DNA of 64,000 bases from Chloroflexota bacterium (GTDB taxonomy: Bacteria > Chloroflexota > Dehalococcoidia > Lucifugimonadales > UBA3495), in contig JAPOQH010000055.1 in the NCBI GenBank assembly GCA_026710825.1, forward strand, positions 62,001 through 126,000. Direction: 5' to 3'. Each line of letters begins with the position of its first letter. The stretch's first letter is position 1. The notes under the pieces were generated by a model, which saw only the letters and a program-made list of their open reading frames with translations, ran no database searches and was not told the origin of the DNA. This document shows, piece after piece, positions 1-8,370 of the stretch. Position numbers and translations under genes: made by a program.

Positions 1-674
1 GGCGGCCCGGCAGCCACTCCCGGAGACCCACCCGGCGCCGGAGCGGGTTCAGGGTCGCCGTCGGGATTCAGACCTTTCTTGGCCGGATCATCGTGCAGGA
101 ACAGGAAGGCCATCGGAATGCCCAGCACCAGGATCATCAGCCCCATCACGATCCAGGACAGCCGCCAGTCGATGAGACTGATCAGGAAGGCCGCAAACGG
201 GACCAGGATCAGCCCGCCCAGGGACATGCCGGAAGCGTTCAGTCCGATGACCAGCCCGCGGCGTCGGCGGAACCATTTACTCAGAGTCGCGCCGGTGTTG
301 GTCAGGGACGTGCCGCTCTGGCCCACCGCTGACACTACGCCGAAAACGGCGATGAGAAACCAGATGCTGCCGGTGGCGGCCATCAGCAACGTGGATGTGC
401 CAACGACGAATATGCCGGCCATCACCACGATGCGCACGCCCACCCGGTCGAACAGGTAGCCCATGAACGGCTGGGTTACGCCGTTGAGCAATGCCCCCAG
501 GGCGGCGGCCCAGGACACCACCGTGCGGTTCCACTCGAATTCCGCCTCCATGGGGACGACGAACGCGCCGAAAGCGTTGCGAGTTCCCATGGTGAGGAAC
601 GCGATAAACATGCAGGTGGCCACAACGAACCACCCGTAGTAGATGCCCGAACGCGCCGGATTGCCAGCGGCCAT
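1..674 (-). CDS. MFS transporter, N-terminal part (runs off window)
   Basis: Reading leftward from an ATG at 674, about 224 codons stay open to the window edge. The product begins MAAGNPARSGIYYGWFVV and shows alternating hydrophobic helices; the loop motif GYLFDRVGVR after TM2 and the KWFRRRRGLVIG segment before TM5 are typical of the major facilitator superfamily, closest in feel to the oxalate/formate antiporter-like group. A hydrophilic loop rich in Pro, Ala and Gly (HDDPAKKGLNPDGDPEPAPAP) is reached at the edge, which fits the central loop between the two six-helix halves. The substrate cannot be told. The second half lies outside the window. Confidence 0.85.
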   Translation of the reverse strand, partial: MAAGNPARSGIYYGWFVVATCMFIAFLTMGTRNAFGAFVVPMEAEFEWNRTVVSWAAALGALLNGVTQPFMGYLFDRVGVRIVVMAGIFVVGTSTLLMAATGSIWFLIAVFGVVSAVGQSGTSLTNTGATLSKWFRRRRGLVIGLNASGMSLGGLILVPFAAFLISLIDWRLSWIVMGLMILVLGIPMAFLFLHDDPAKKGLNPDGDPEPAPAPGGSPGVAAGP

Positions 675-740
675 ACAGTCCCCCAAGCCCGGAGTCCCAA
701 TTGCGCCGATTGTATGCCCCGCAAGGCCGGGGGCGCAAGG

Positions 741-1169
741 TTAGGGAGTGGTGGGAGCGGAATCGTCCAAGAACGCAACCATTCGGTCAGTGGCTGCTGA
801 CAAATCGCTCAACTCACACTCCCAGACCGTCAGGGTCGTCCATCCAAGGTATTCCAGCGCGGAGATATTTCGGGCGTCGCGGATGTAGTTCCGCTCCAGC
901 TTTGTCACCCAATACTCTGTGTTGGTGGCCGGAATCCGCACCCGAGGGCAACCGTCGTGGCGGTGCCAGAAACAACCGTTGACAAAGATGACCTTGCGCC
1001 GGGATGGGAAAACCAAGTCGGGCCGGCCAGGCAAGTCAGCACGATGCAACCGATACCGATAGCCGAGACCGTGCAATAGCCGCCGCACCCGCATTTCGGG
1101 CTTCATCCCTTTGGATTTGACCCGCGCCATAATGCGGCTGCGGGCTTCGGGGGATACGGTGTCGGCCAT
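741..1169 (-). CDS. vsr: Very short patch repair endonuclease
   Basis: The 142-residue product matches the Vsr family along its length: an N-terminal arm (SRIMARVKSKGMKPE), the catalytic stretch LPGRPDLVF with the Asp at residue 51, and the zinc/active-site stretch FVNGCFWHRHDGC at about 63-73, ending in the typical TVWECEL. Vsr nicks next to T:G mismatches produced when 5-methylcytosine deaminates, so it normally sits beside a cytosine-C5 methyltransferase, and one lies just upstream here (2386-3447). It is the last gene of the leftward R-M cassette, 10 bp after the GIY-YIG gene, so probably co-transcribed. Confidence 0.93.
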   Translation of the reverse strand: MADTVSPEARSRIMARVKSKGMKPEMRVRRLLHGLGYRYRLHRADLPGRPDLVFPSRRKVIFVNGCFWHRHDGCPRVRIPATNTEYWVTKLERNYIRDARNISALEYLGWTTLTVWECELSDLSAATDRMVAFLDDSAPTTP

Positions 1170-1179
1170 GTTGAGTCGG

Positions 1180-1806
1180 TTATCCGTTCTCGATTTCTTC
1201 CAGTCTAGTGCGAGCCAGCCATTCCAAACGCTCAGCTTGAGCCAACAGAGTTCGGCGTATTCCCACCGTAACTTGGCGCTCGCTGATCCTGCGGGCTAAC
1301 TCCGCGATTGTCCTGGCACGGCGGGCGATGCGGATATCGGGATGCTCTCGTTGTCGACGGAGTTCGTCGCTCAGAATCGACGCACGTATCGATGGCGGCA
1401 AGGTCATAGTTTCGGCCGGCGTTACTTGACGTTCGTTCAGCACCGCGTCGAACCGAGATTGCCTCAGAGCTTGCTCATAAACCGTGAACTCGGCCCGATT
1501 GAGGGTTTCTCTGACATTGCCGGCGATATCCCAAAAGGGCCACATTTCGATTTCGGCTACCTCGAACGGATCGAGAATGCTCATCGCTACTGCGTCGGTA
1601 CGCTGGTTCGTCAAGTGGCGTCGAATGCGTACACGTAGCTCCTCAGAGGTTTGACCGACGTAGATAGGTTCGCCGTCATAATCGTAGAAAAGATAAACGC
1701 CATGCTTGCAGTTGCCGACCGGGATCCCGTTCTCGCAAACCATATCCAGCGCCCGTCTAACACCGCTGTAAAGCTCCGTTACTTCACGAGGTTCCCTCGG
1801 CATCAT
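1180..1806 (-). CDS. GIY-YIG nuclease-domain protein of R-M cassette
   Basis: A GIY-YIG fold is visible at the N-terminus: HGVYLFYDYDGEPIYVGQTS gives the GVY and YVG motifs, followed by a conserved Arg-containing helix (LRVRIRRHL) and a later Glu in FTVYEQALR. The C-terminal half is Arg-rich and helical with no recognised domain. The reading frame extends five codons further up, but ATG at 1806 forms an ATGA overlap with the stop of the preceding endonuclease gene, so I prefer that start and infer translational coupling. Its role inside the cassette is unknown: an accessory or second nuclease, or a relative of GIY-YIG restriction enzymes. Confidence 0.75.
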   Translation of the reverse strand: MMPREPREVTELYSGVRRALDMVCENGIPVGNCKHGVYLFYDYDGEPIYVGQTSEELRVRIRRHLTNQRTDAVAMSILDPFEVAEIEMWPFWDIAGNVRETLNRAEFTVYEQALRQSRFDAVLNERQVTPAETMTLPPSIRASILSDELRRQREHPDIRIARRARTIAELARRISERQVTVGIRRTLLAQAERLEWLARTRLEEIENG

Positions 1807-2534
1807 AGGAACGTTACCCAATCCTCGGAATATCCTAGGCTTGAAAGCACTTGTTGTGGGCCTAGCGTTCCTGGTTTTCTGACTTCAAACGAGCGAGCAG
1901 ATCCGCTTACCGGCCGGATGATGGTGAACTGTGCGCCGTGCGGCTGCCACGTGAAAGTGTGGATCCCACCCTGTACGGTATGCCCTTCAAGATTGTTTCT
2001 AGCGTTGAGACTCCAAGTGTAGTCGTCCGGATCAAACTGCGCGGTTTGCGTCTCGAAAACCTTGAATCGGAAACCGTCCATATCCCGAACCAGTATCACC
2101 GTTCGCAAGTTTGGATATTGCTGAGTTGCCTCCTCAACTCGGGCATTCCAGATTTGCAAAACTTGTCGGCCTGTTTCCCGGATGTCCGCAAAAGGATCGT
2201 CGTTGCCGAAAGAGAAGACTGGAGCGTTGCGCCCAGAAATTAAGCGTACGCGCTCTGTTGTAATCGGATTGCGTGAGCTTACGGTTTTAGCTGACCAAGC
2301 GGTGTTGCCCAACGCCACGTCGGCAATTCCCAAAGGGCTTTTGAAGTGTTCGCCATTGACGGCGGCGGCGAAGATGTCACCCCAATCATCGCCGGACAAG
2401 TCGTTCCGACCTACCGCGCTCGAATAAACGATGTTGCTCGCGATCCACCGAATAATAGAGTCCGGTATCTGCCCCAACGGATATGGTGTCGTGCTGTTCC
2501 TTCCGCCGCGCAATCTCGGTCCTTGATAGGCCAT
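1803..2534 (-). CDS. Probable type II restriction endonuclease
   Basis: The 243-residue protein lies directly downstream of the C5 methyltransferase and is not recognised as a specific enzyme family. It has a PD-(D/E)XK-like stretch, GIADVALGNTAWSAKTV, at about residues 68-84, where an acidic residue is followed by a strand ending in S-A-K. Position in the cassette (methyltransferase, this gene, GIY-YIG, Vsr) supports assignment as the cognate endonuclease. The ATG at 2534 lies 149 nt before the methyltransferase stop, so the genes overlap heavily in different frames. No later ATG is available for a long way, and residues 18-55 look like genuine protein, so the overlap seems real. Recognition site unknown. 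Confidence 0.65.
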   Translation of the reverse strand: MAYQGPRLRGGRNSTTPYPLGQIPDSIIRWIASNIVYSSAVGRNDLSGDDWGDIFAAAVNGEHFKSPLGIADVALGNTAWSAKTVSSRNPITTERVRLISGRNAPVFSFGNDDPFADIRETGRQVLQIWNARVEEATQQYPNLRTVILVRDMDGFRFKVFETQTAQFDPDDYTWSLNARNNLEGHTVQGGIHTFTWQPHGAQFTIIRPVSGSARSFEVRKPGTLGPQQVLSSLGYSEDWVTFL

Positions 2535-3447
2535 CCTGCACCTTCTCTAAAACTGCCTGCACCATGGGAACGGGCACGGCGTTGCCCGTTTGTTTGCGAA
2601 CTTGCTGGTAGGTTCCTGGCAGCTCGAACCAATCCGGGAAACCCTGCAATCGCAGCATTTCCCGGGGAGTCAACCGCCTTTCTCCATTAACCAGCAGGTA
2701 GTTGTAAGATGCCCCGGCGCGCAAGGCGCAGGAAAACGGATGGCTGGACACGTTGCCGCCCTTGTTTTCGTGCCAGATTGACAATTCGTAAGGACTCTCG
2801 TGTTTCGCCAGCCTTTTGCGAAGTATTTCGTCACTGGCGAAATAGTTGGCTGATACATCGTCCCTGCGCTCTAGCACATCTTCCAGCGGCAGGGGTTCGC
2901 CAATTCGCTCCGGCCATTTGAACGGGATGGAATGATCGCGAAAACCCACGATGATGGTGCGTTCCCTTTTTTGCGGCAATCCAAAGTCGAGCGCGTTAAG
3001 GACATTCCAATCGGCACGGTAACCCAGTTCGTTCAGCTCGGTGATGATCGTCTGCAACGTCCGCCCACGATTGTGAGTGGACAACTGACGTACGTTTTCC
3101 AGCACGAACGCGGCTGGCCGTTTGGCATCGATGATTTTTGCGACGTTGAAAATGAGGTTGCCGCGGTCATCATCAAACCCACGCATATCGCCAATTATGC
3201 TGAATGGTTGGCAAGGGAAGCCGGCCAGCAAGATGTCATGATCCGGGATGGAATCCGGTGAAATCTCGGTGATGTCACCGGCTGGTTCGATCCCGAAGTT
3301 CTCGTGATAGGCTCGTCGGGCTTCCGCATCAATGTCGCACGCGAAGACGCACTCCATGCCCAATTCGGCGGCGGCTAAATGAAAGCCGCCTATGCCGCAA
3401 AACATATCTGCGAACCTGAGCGACGATTTGCTATCTCTGTGGGCCAT
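2386..3447 (-). CDS. DNA (cytosine-5-)-methyltransferase
   Basis: The 353-residue protein shows the ordered C5-methyltransferase motifs: motif I FADMFCGIGGF near residue 13, motif IV LLAGFPCQPFS with the catalytic Cys near 79, motif VI FVLENV near 114-119, motif VIII LPQKRERTIIVGF, and after the target-recognition region motif IX RRLTPREMLRLQGFP and motif X KQTGNAVPVPMV. It methylates cytosine within the cassette's recognition site and protects host DNA. About 50 residues after motif X are odd, Arg-rich and coincide with the overlapping start of the endonuclease, so that tail is probably a by-product of the overlap. It is the first gene of the leftward cassette. Confidence 0.95.
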   Translation of the reverse strand: MAHRDSKSSLRFADMFCGIGGFHLAAAELGMECVFACDIDAEARRAYHENFGIEPAGDITEISPDSIPDHDILLAGFPCQPFSIIGDMRGFDDDRGNLIFNVAKIIDAKRPAAFVLENVRQLSTHNRGRTLQTIITELNELGYRADWNVLNALDFGLPQKRERTIIVGFRDHSIPFKWPERIGEPLPLEDVLERRDDVSANYFASDEILRKRLAKHESPYELSIWHENKGGNVSSHPFSCALRAGASYNYLLVNGERRLTPREMLRLQGFPDWFELPGTYQQVRKQTGNAVPVPMVQAVLEKVQDGLSRTEIARRKEQHDTISVGADTGLYYSVDREQHRLFERGRSERLVRR

Positions 3448-3565
3448 AGTCCCTGGACGTCATTTCCTTTGCACGTTTCACGAGTCTATCAACGATGTCA
3501 AGCATTTTGTAAGCGGTTATGTCATTTTGCGCAGAGGGCAGCGGCATTTGCAAGAACTGCATTCT

Positions 3566-3605
3566 AAAATGAAAACACCGGGTTAGTGGTCCCACAACCC
3601 GGTGT
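3566..3605 (-). terminator. Rho-independent terminator for the TcuA-like gene
   Basis: Perfect 10-bp inverted repeat ACACCGGGTT / AACCCGGTGT (3575-3584 and 3596-3605) with an 11-nt loop. Read leftward it is followed by a T-rich run (TTTTCATTTT) at 3574-3566. It lies 25 bp after the stop of the flavoprotein gene. Confidence 0.85.
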
Positions 3606-3629
3606 CGGATATCCGTATCGAGTTGCCGC

Positions 3630-5135
3630 TTACACGTCCTTCAGCGCCAAGGCGTCCTCGCCGGCGCTGTTGCCGGCCAGGCGGCCGAAGACCATGCCTG
3701 CGCTCAGGCCGCTGCCGCCGGGGTAGTTGTGGTAGAACAGCCCGCCCACCATCTCGCCGGCGGCGTACAGGCCGGGGATGGGATCCTGGGCGTTGGTGAC
3801 CACCTGGCCGCGGTTGTTGACCTTGACGCCGCCGAAGGTGAAGGTGATGCCCGTGGTGACGGCCCAGCCGCGGTAGGGCGGCGTGTCGATGGTCTCGGCC
3901 CAGTTGGTCTTGTCCACCGCCAGGCCCTCGGTGCGGCGGCCGTCCTTAACGGTGGCGTTGTACGGGATGTCGGTGCGGACGGCGGCGTTGTAATCCTCGA
4001 TGGTGCGCGCCAATCCGACGGGGTCGATGTCCAGCATCCGCGCCAGTTCCTCGATGGAGTTGGCCTCGGCGGGGGTCGCCTGGGGAATCCAGTACTCGTC
4101 GCGCAGCAGGTGTTTCACCTTGTCGTCGAAAACCTGGAAGCAAAGGCCCTGCGGCTGGTCCATCAGGGCGCGCCCGTAGGTGACGTAGGTGTAGTTGCGG
4201 AAGTCCGCGCCCTCGTCCAGGAACCGCTCGCCGTTGATGTTGACCATGAGGCCGAACGGATACGAGTGCTTCTGGAAAAGCTCGGTAACGGTGCGGTCGC
4301 CGAAGGTTGGGGCGTTCATGTCCCAGGCCACGGCGTGGCAGGACGACCAGTGGCCGTAGCTCTGCGCGCCAACGTCGAGCGCCATCTTGATGCCGTCGCC
4401 GGTGTTGTAGGGGATGCCGCGCACCTTGACGGTTTCCCAGCCGGGGCCCAGGTAGCGGCAGCGCATCTCGGCGTTGGCCTCGAACCCGCCGGCCGCCAGC
4501 ACGACGGCGCGCCCGGCGATGTCCTCGAATCCGTCGGGTCCCTTGACCCGCAGGCCGGCGACGCGGCCCATCTGGTCCTGGATCAGAGATACGCCCTCGG
4601 TGGAGTAGCGCACCTCGACGCCCAGCTTCTCGCAGACGTCAAACTGCTGGTCGGACAGGCCCTTGCCGGCGCCGACCGCCTCGACGACCAAACCGCCCCA
4701 GAAGCGGAACTTGTCGCCGTCGCGGAAGGCCTGCCGCCCGAAGGACAACACGAAACGGACGCCGTGTTCCTGCAGCCACTTCATAGTCGGGTACGAGTGG
4801 CTGACCAGGATCTCGGCTAGTTCCGGGTCGGACAGGCCGTGGGTGACGCGCATCATGTCGTCGTAGAACTGGTTCTCGGTGTACTGGCCCACCTCGATGG
4901 AGTTGGCTTCGGTCTCCGACATGTCGGGAATGAGACCCTTGATGTCGTCCAGGCCGTTGAAGGCAAAGCGGATGATGCCGCCGGTGAAGTAGGTGTTGCC
5001 GCCTCGGAAGTACTCGGGGGCCTTCTCGACGACGAGCACCGATTGGGTCTGCTCGCGGGCGGCGATGGCGGCGGACAGCGCGGCGTTGCCGGCCCCGACG
5101 ACGATTACATCATAGACAGTGTCATTAGCAGGCAC
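3630..5135 (-). CDS. tcuA: FAD-dependent tricarballylate dehydrogenase-like flavoprotein
   Basis: The 501-residue protein begins with a dinucleotide-binding fold, YDVIVVGAGNAALSAAIAA, and follows the fumarate reductase/succinate dehydrogenase flavoprotein plan: a GGNTYFTGG flavin contact near residue 46, AVVLAAGGFEAN near 210, and a C-terminal GLYAAGEMVGGLFYHNYPGG. The AGNAALSAA signature and overall length match TcuA, which oxidises tricarballylate to cis-aconitate with electrons passed to TcuB. No tcuB or tcuC is next to it, so the true substrate may be another carboxylate. It stands alone with its own terminator. Symbol given by family resemblance only. Confidence 0.8.
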   Translation of the reverse strand: MPANDTVYDVIVVGAGNAALSAAIAAREQTQSVLVVEKAPEYFRGGNTYFTGGIIRFAFNGLDDIKGLIPDMSETEANSIEVGQYTENQFYDDMMRVTHGLSDPELAEILVSHSYPTMKWLQEHGVRFVLSFGRQAFRDGDKFRFWGGLVVEAVGAGKGLSDQQFDVCEKLGVEVRYSTEGVSLIQDQMGRVAGLRVKGPDGFEDIAGRAVVLAAGGFEANAEMRCRYLGPGWETVKVRGIPYNTGDGIKMALDVGAQSYGHWSSCHAVAWDMNAPTFGDRTVTELFQKHSYPFGLMVNINGERFLDEGADFRNYTYVTYGRALMDQPQGLCFQVFDDKVKHLLRDEYWIPQATPAEANSIEELARMLDIDPVGLARTIEDYNAAVRTDIPYNATVKDGRRTEGLAVDKTNWAETIDTPPYRGWAVTTGITFTFGGVKVNNRGQVVTNAQDPIPGLYAAGEMVGGLFYHNYPGGSGLSAGMVFGRLAGNSAGEDALALKDV

Positions 5136-5226
5136 AGTGGCACCTCAAAATGGCCGGCCGGCGTGCGGCCGAACGGGGAATTTGCAGCGATGATGATACC
5201 ACAGCGACGCTGCTGACCCGAGCGAA

Positions 5227-5310
5227 CTACAGCGGTTCGGTGCCCTCGCTGAGGATGGAGAGGTACTGATCGTAGGCGAAGAGGCGGTCGCTGCGTCTTC
5301 CGGTTATCTC
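5227..5310 (-). pseudogene. Possible remnant of a Fic-family protein C-terminus; rest of 5136-5452 non-coding
   Basis: In the otherwise empty 317-bp space between two genes, the leftward frame ending at the TAG at 5227-5229 encodes RLFAYDQYLSILSEGTEP. This resembles the tail of Fic/DOC adenylyltransferase proteins, which often end with a DRLF.YD.YL.IL.EGTEP pattern. No start codon or Fic active-site motif precedes it; upstream residues do not look coding. I read it as a decayed fragment. The remaining bases (5311-5452) include an AT-rich patch near 5380-5420 and nothing else I recognise. Confidence 0.35.
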
Positions 5311-5452
5311 ACGCGCGATCCCGGGTGCCCGATGGCCCCACGTTCCATGTTTGACCCACCCTAATTTGCAAGCTACGCCGATAATGGCCTCTCTTATTAT
5401 TCTTTATCGTTCAAAACGCCGATAAGAGTGCGCGCAGTGTTCGATGCGTCAA

Positions 5453-7507
5453 CTACACCCCTACCAGCCACCATTTCGCCTCGCCGTCGCCGCTACCGTG
5501 GACGTTGATTTCCATGCCCTCCAGAAGCCAGGCGCCGGTGATGCCATGGGCCTCGGCCTGCACCGCCACCACATCCGACAGGCTCCCCTCGATGGCCGCT
5601 CGGTGATTCTTGCGGCTCAACAGCGGCAGCGCCACCTCGAGGTGCGGCCGCGGAGTGGAATGCTCGCCCAGTCGCGCTTCGGCCGCGCCCTGCGCCGCCG
5701 CGTAGTTGTCGGTATACTGGCAGTTGACCAACCGTCCGTTGGCGGTTAGCAGGCTCGTCGGGGATAATGCGGTCGGCGCCTGAACCGCGCTGGAACTCTG
5801 CGCGCGCCAGCAATGGTCGGCGTACAGGGCCAGGGATTGCAGGTACGCGGCGTTGGCTCCTCCGTTCCTGATCCGCACGACGTGTCCCCTTCCGCTGATG
5901 CCGGATTCCGCCTCCGTGGGCAACTCGATGGTTATGTCATCGGTCACGTCCATGCCCGCGCCGGCGGCGTCATCCGTCGCGGCGTAGTCCGTACCTGCAA
6001 CCGGCGTGTTCAGCGCGGAGATCACGTCCCAGGTGTCAGTTGCCGCCAGAACCAGTTGCTCGCCGCCGGCGGGAATCTCCAATGCTTCGTTGAGACTCCA
6101 AACCTGTTGCCGGCCGGAATCCGACGAGCGCCGGTAACGGAACGTGACCACATCCTCCACAGCATTTGCTCCATCGCCCCTGCGAACGGCAGTGGCGTAA
6201 GGACCCCCGCCTCCGGCTGTTTCTCGAACGGTGAACCTGACCAACGATACGGGATCCTGGTGGTCCCGGATGCCGGACCGTGTTGACGCCGCTTCCAGCC
6301 GGACGCGTCCCAGGCCATCGGCGTAGATGAACCCATGCTCTTCACGTTGCAGACGGCGTAGGGCGCGGGCCGCCGACACGTCCCAAATCGAGCGTGGCCC
6401 TCCCGTCAACAGCAACCGACCGGTATCCAACGAGTAATCCTCCGGAAGCAGGCCAGCCCAACCCAGGATCGCAGCCGCCACGCTGCCCGAGCGCATCAGG
6501 CCGCCGGCCAGCGCGCGATGCAACGGCGCCGATTCCAACCGGTGCATGACGTCAGCGGCGGTGATGCGACACACGCCGGCGTCATGGTCCGGATCAATGC
6601 GGGTGATGCGACCGTTGAACAGGCTGCGGCCCACGGCCAATTCGGCCCACTCGTCCTGCGTGCTGCGAAAACCGTGCCACAGGCCATGTCGCGGCGAGTC
6701 GGACGGATCGATGATGCCGGTTGCCGACAGGATTTCGCGTCGGCTGGCGCCCGCTTGACCCAGACCGACCGCGTGGACCCGCACGCTGGTGGCGGTCTGC
6801 TGAATCTCGAGGTCATACCACGTACCGGCATCCAGCGGCGCTCCGTCGGCAAGCCTGGTGGCGGCACGGCCCGACACCCGCTCCAGGATGGTGGCGTCAT
6901 TGGCGAAGCGAAGGCGCAGGCAGTCGTCGCGCGCGACGCACCGCAGCACTAACCCGCCGAGGCCGCTGCTCCCCCGTTTGTACCGGACCATCAGGGTCGC
7001 CAGCGGGTCTCCGGTGTCCAACAACGCCACGGCGTCCGAAGGTGGCCAACCTCCACCCTGGCCAGTCACCGTTCCGTCTGCGGCGGAAAAGCCGTTGCCG
7101 GGAACGGACAACACATCCCACCGTGCGCCGCTCGCCGTGGTGCGTCCGTCCAAATCAACAGTCGCTGCATTCGTCGTCGAAAAATCGTCGTGCATTCGGC
7201 TGGCCCGCAGCCAGATCGCCCGACCCGGCTGTACGTTATCGCCCAGGGGCCCGTTGCCATTGCCCGGGGTATAGCGACGGTGGTCGTTTCGCAGGGTAAA
7301 TTCCAGGTTCGCCGGCGGTGCGAATTCAGGAACTGGCAACCCGCTGCGTCCCCATCGCCAGCGCAACGCGAGCACGTCGGCGGAAACGTCCGAGGCATCC
7401 GGGTCCCAGGAATCGTTTCCGGGCCAATCTATCCATGCCTGCCAGCGCAGGGGCGTGCCGGGTACGTGACGGCCCGAAACTGGCCCGCCGCCTGTATTCA
7501 CAATCAT
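5453..7507 (-). CDS. Large phage tail/structural protein
   Basis: The frame opens at 7546, but ATG at 7507 is preceded by GGAGGT and gives MIVNTGGGPVSGRHVPG, so I use that start (684 residues). The N-terminal third (WQAWIDWPGNDSWDPDASDV, then an FTLRNDHRRYTPGN pattern) and the central beta-rich FNGRITRIDPDHDAGVCRITAADVM segment resemble tail-associated proteins of siphophages that carry a hub or baseplate-like fold. It is the most distal gene of the leftward structural module, consistent with tail genes following capsid genes. No host-specific domain is recognised and the assignment rests on context and general composition. Confidence 0.6.
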   Translation of the reverse strand: MIVNTGGGPVSGRHVPGTPLRWQAWIDWPGNDSWDPDASDVSADVLALRWRWGRSGLPVPEFAPPANLEFTLRNDHRRYTPGNGNGPLGDNVQPGRAIWLRASRMHDDFSTTNAATVDLDGRTTASGARWDVLSVPGNGFSAADGTVTGQGGGWPPSDAVALLDTGDPLATLMVRYKRGSSGLGGLVLRCVARDDCLRLRFANDATILERVSGRAATRLADGAPLDAGTWYDLEIQQTATSVRVHAVGLGQAGASRREILSATGIIDPSDSPRHGLWHGFRSTQDEWAELAVGRSLFNGRITRIDPDHDAGVCRITAADVMHRLESAPLHRALAGGLMRSGSVAAAILGWAGLLPEDYSLDTGRLLLTGGPRSIWDVSAARALRRLQREEHGFIYADGLGRVRLEAASTRSGIRDHQDPVSLVRFTVRETAGGGGPYATAVRRGDGANAVEDVVTFRYRRSSDSGRQQVWSLNEALEIPAGGEQLVLAATDTWDVISALNTPVAGTDYAATDDAAGAGMDVTDDITIELPTEAESGISGRGHVVRIRNGGANAAYLQSLALYADHCWRAQSSSAVQAPTALSPTSLLTANGRLVNCQYTDNYAAAQGAAEARLGEHSTPRPHLEVALPLLSRKNHRAAIEGSLSDVVAVQAEAHGITGAWLLEGMEINVHGSGDGEAKWWLVGV

Positions 7508-7635
7508 GTCCGTTTTGGACCTCCACACATGGGTTTTTATGCACAATCAATTCGGGACATGTGCTGCACGGTCGGCATTGTCTGGCACAACGCGTCCCGC
7601 AGGAGTAGCATCGGGAGCGACGGGAGGGTGGAATC

Positions 7636-8289
7636 ATGGCCAGATACTGGATTTCGTACAGTTCGGACGATGACCCGCGACGTCGCAGGCCACAGGGGCG
7701 CGAAAGGCGCTGGCGGTGGCCGTGGCAATGGTTCCGATTCGATCCGCGACAGCCCCGTCCAGCCAGGGTCGCCAGCGGGAGTCGAGCCCGTGGGGGCGGT
7801 ACCCGTCGCAGCATCTGGCCATTGCTGCTGTTGCTGTTGCTCCTGCTGCTGATCCTGGGGACTATCGCGTACTTCCTGCTCGACGATTCCGATGACGAGG
7901 CCGAAACCGACCGGACGGCCAGCACGGGGAGCCTCGACCCGCCATCCGCACCGGTTGGCGTGCCCGGCCTGCCGTCCGCCGGGATCCCAGCCGGCGTCCC
8001 GGGCGTCGGCCCGTTGTCGGTTGCCCTACCGGATTTTTCATCGCTGGATATCAACGGCGATACGACGTTCATGGACCTGGGAGGGGAGTCGTGCCAGGAG
8101 GAACGCTACATGCTGATGACCGACGGCAAACTGCACACCATCGAGCGGCTTGACGATGAAACGGTCGAATTCCTGGCGCGTTCGGACGTGCCCGTTGACA
8201 CCATCGCGCTGGACCCCGACGCCGATGCCACTGCCTTGCGCACCATCGCCAATGAGACCGGTGGCACCTTTACCCAGATGGACCGGTAG
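7636..8289 (+). CDS. Membrane-anchored protein with vWA-like C-terminal fragment
   Basis: ATG at 7636 has GGGAGGG eight bases upstream. The 217-residue protein has an Arg/Trp-rich cytoplasmic start, a single strongly hydrophobic segment (IWPLLLLLLLLLLILGTIAY) at about 59-78, a Pro/Gly/Val linker, then a C-terminal block. That block, YMLMTDGKLHTIERL ... VDTIALDPDADATALRTIAN ... GGTF, resembles the second half of a von Willebrand factor A domain (TDG strand, a hydrophobic strand ending in T-I-x-L, then a helix and TGG). The MIDAS DxSxS half is absent, so it is either truncated or divergent. It is inverted inside a phage structural module, like a moron or a host gene left between phage segments. 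Confidence 0.6.
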   Translation: MARYWISYSSDDDPRRRRPQGRERRWRWPWQWFRFDPRQPRPARVASGSRARGGGTRRSIWPLLLLLLLLLLILGTIAYFLLDDSDDEAETDRTASTGSLDPPSAPVGVPGLPSAGIPAGVPGVGPLSVALPDFSSLDINGDTTFMDLGGESCQEERYMLMTDGKLHTIERLDDETVEFLARSDVPVDTIALDPDADATALRTIANETGGTFTQMDR

Positions 8290-8370
8290 CGCACGGAGCC
8301 TGCGCCGTGTCAAGCGGTTGGCGTCCGGCGATAACGGCGTGTCCGAATGCTGGAACTGGCCGGCTGGCAT

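Noticed and set aside
277-778. Minus-strand frames of 153 and 100 residues at the left edge
   Set aside because: Both are out of phase with the transporter frame that runs off the edge at 1; that third frame has the MFS helices.
3729-4820. 363-residue plus-strand frame opposite the TcuA-like gene
   Set aside because: Antisense shadow of a high-GC gene: Val/Gly/Asp/His-rich with no domain, and the opposite strand is a clear flavoprotein.
7546-7546. Start at 7546 for the phage tail gene
   Set aside because: The extra 13 residues have no ribosome binding site; GGAGGT lies before the ATG at 7507.
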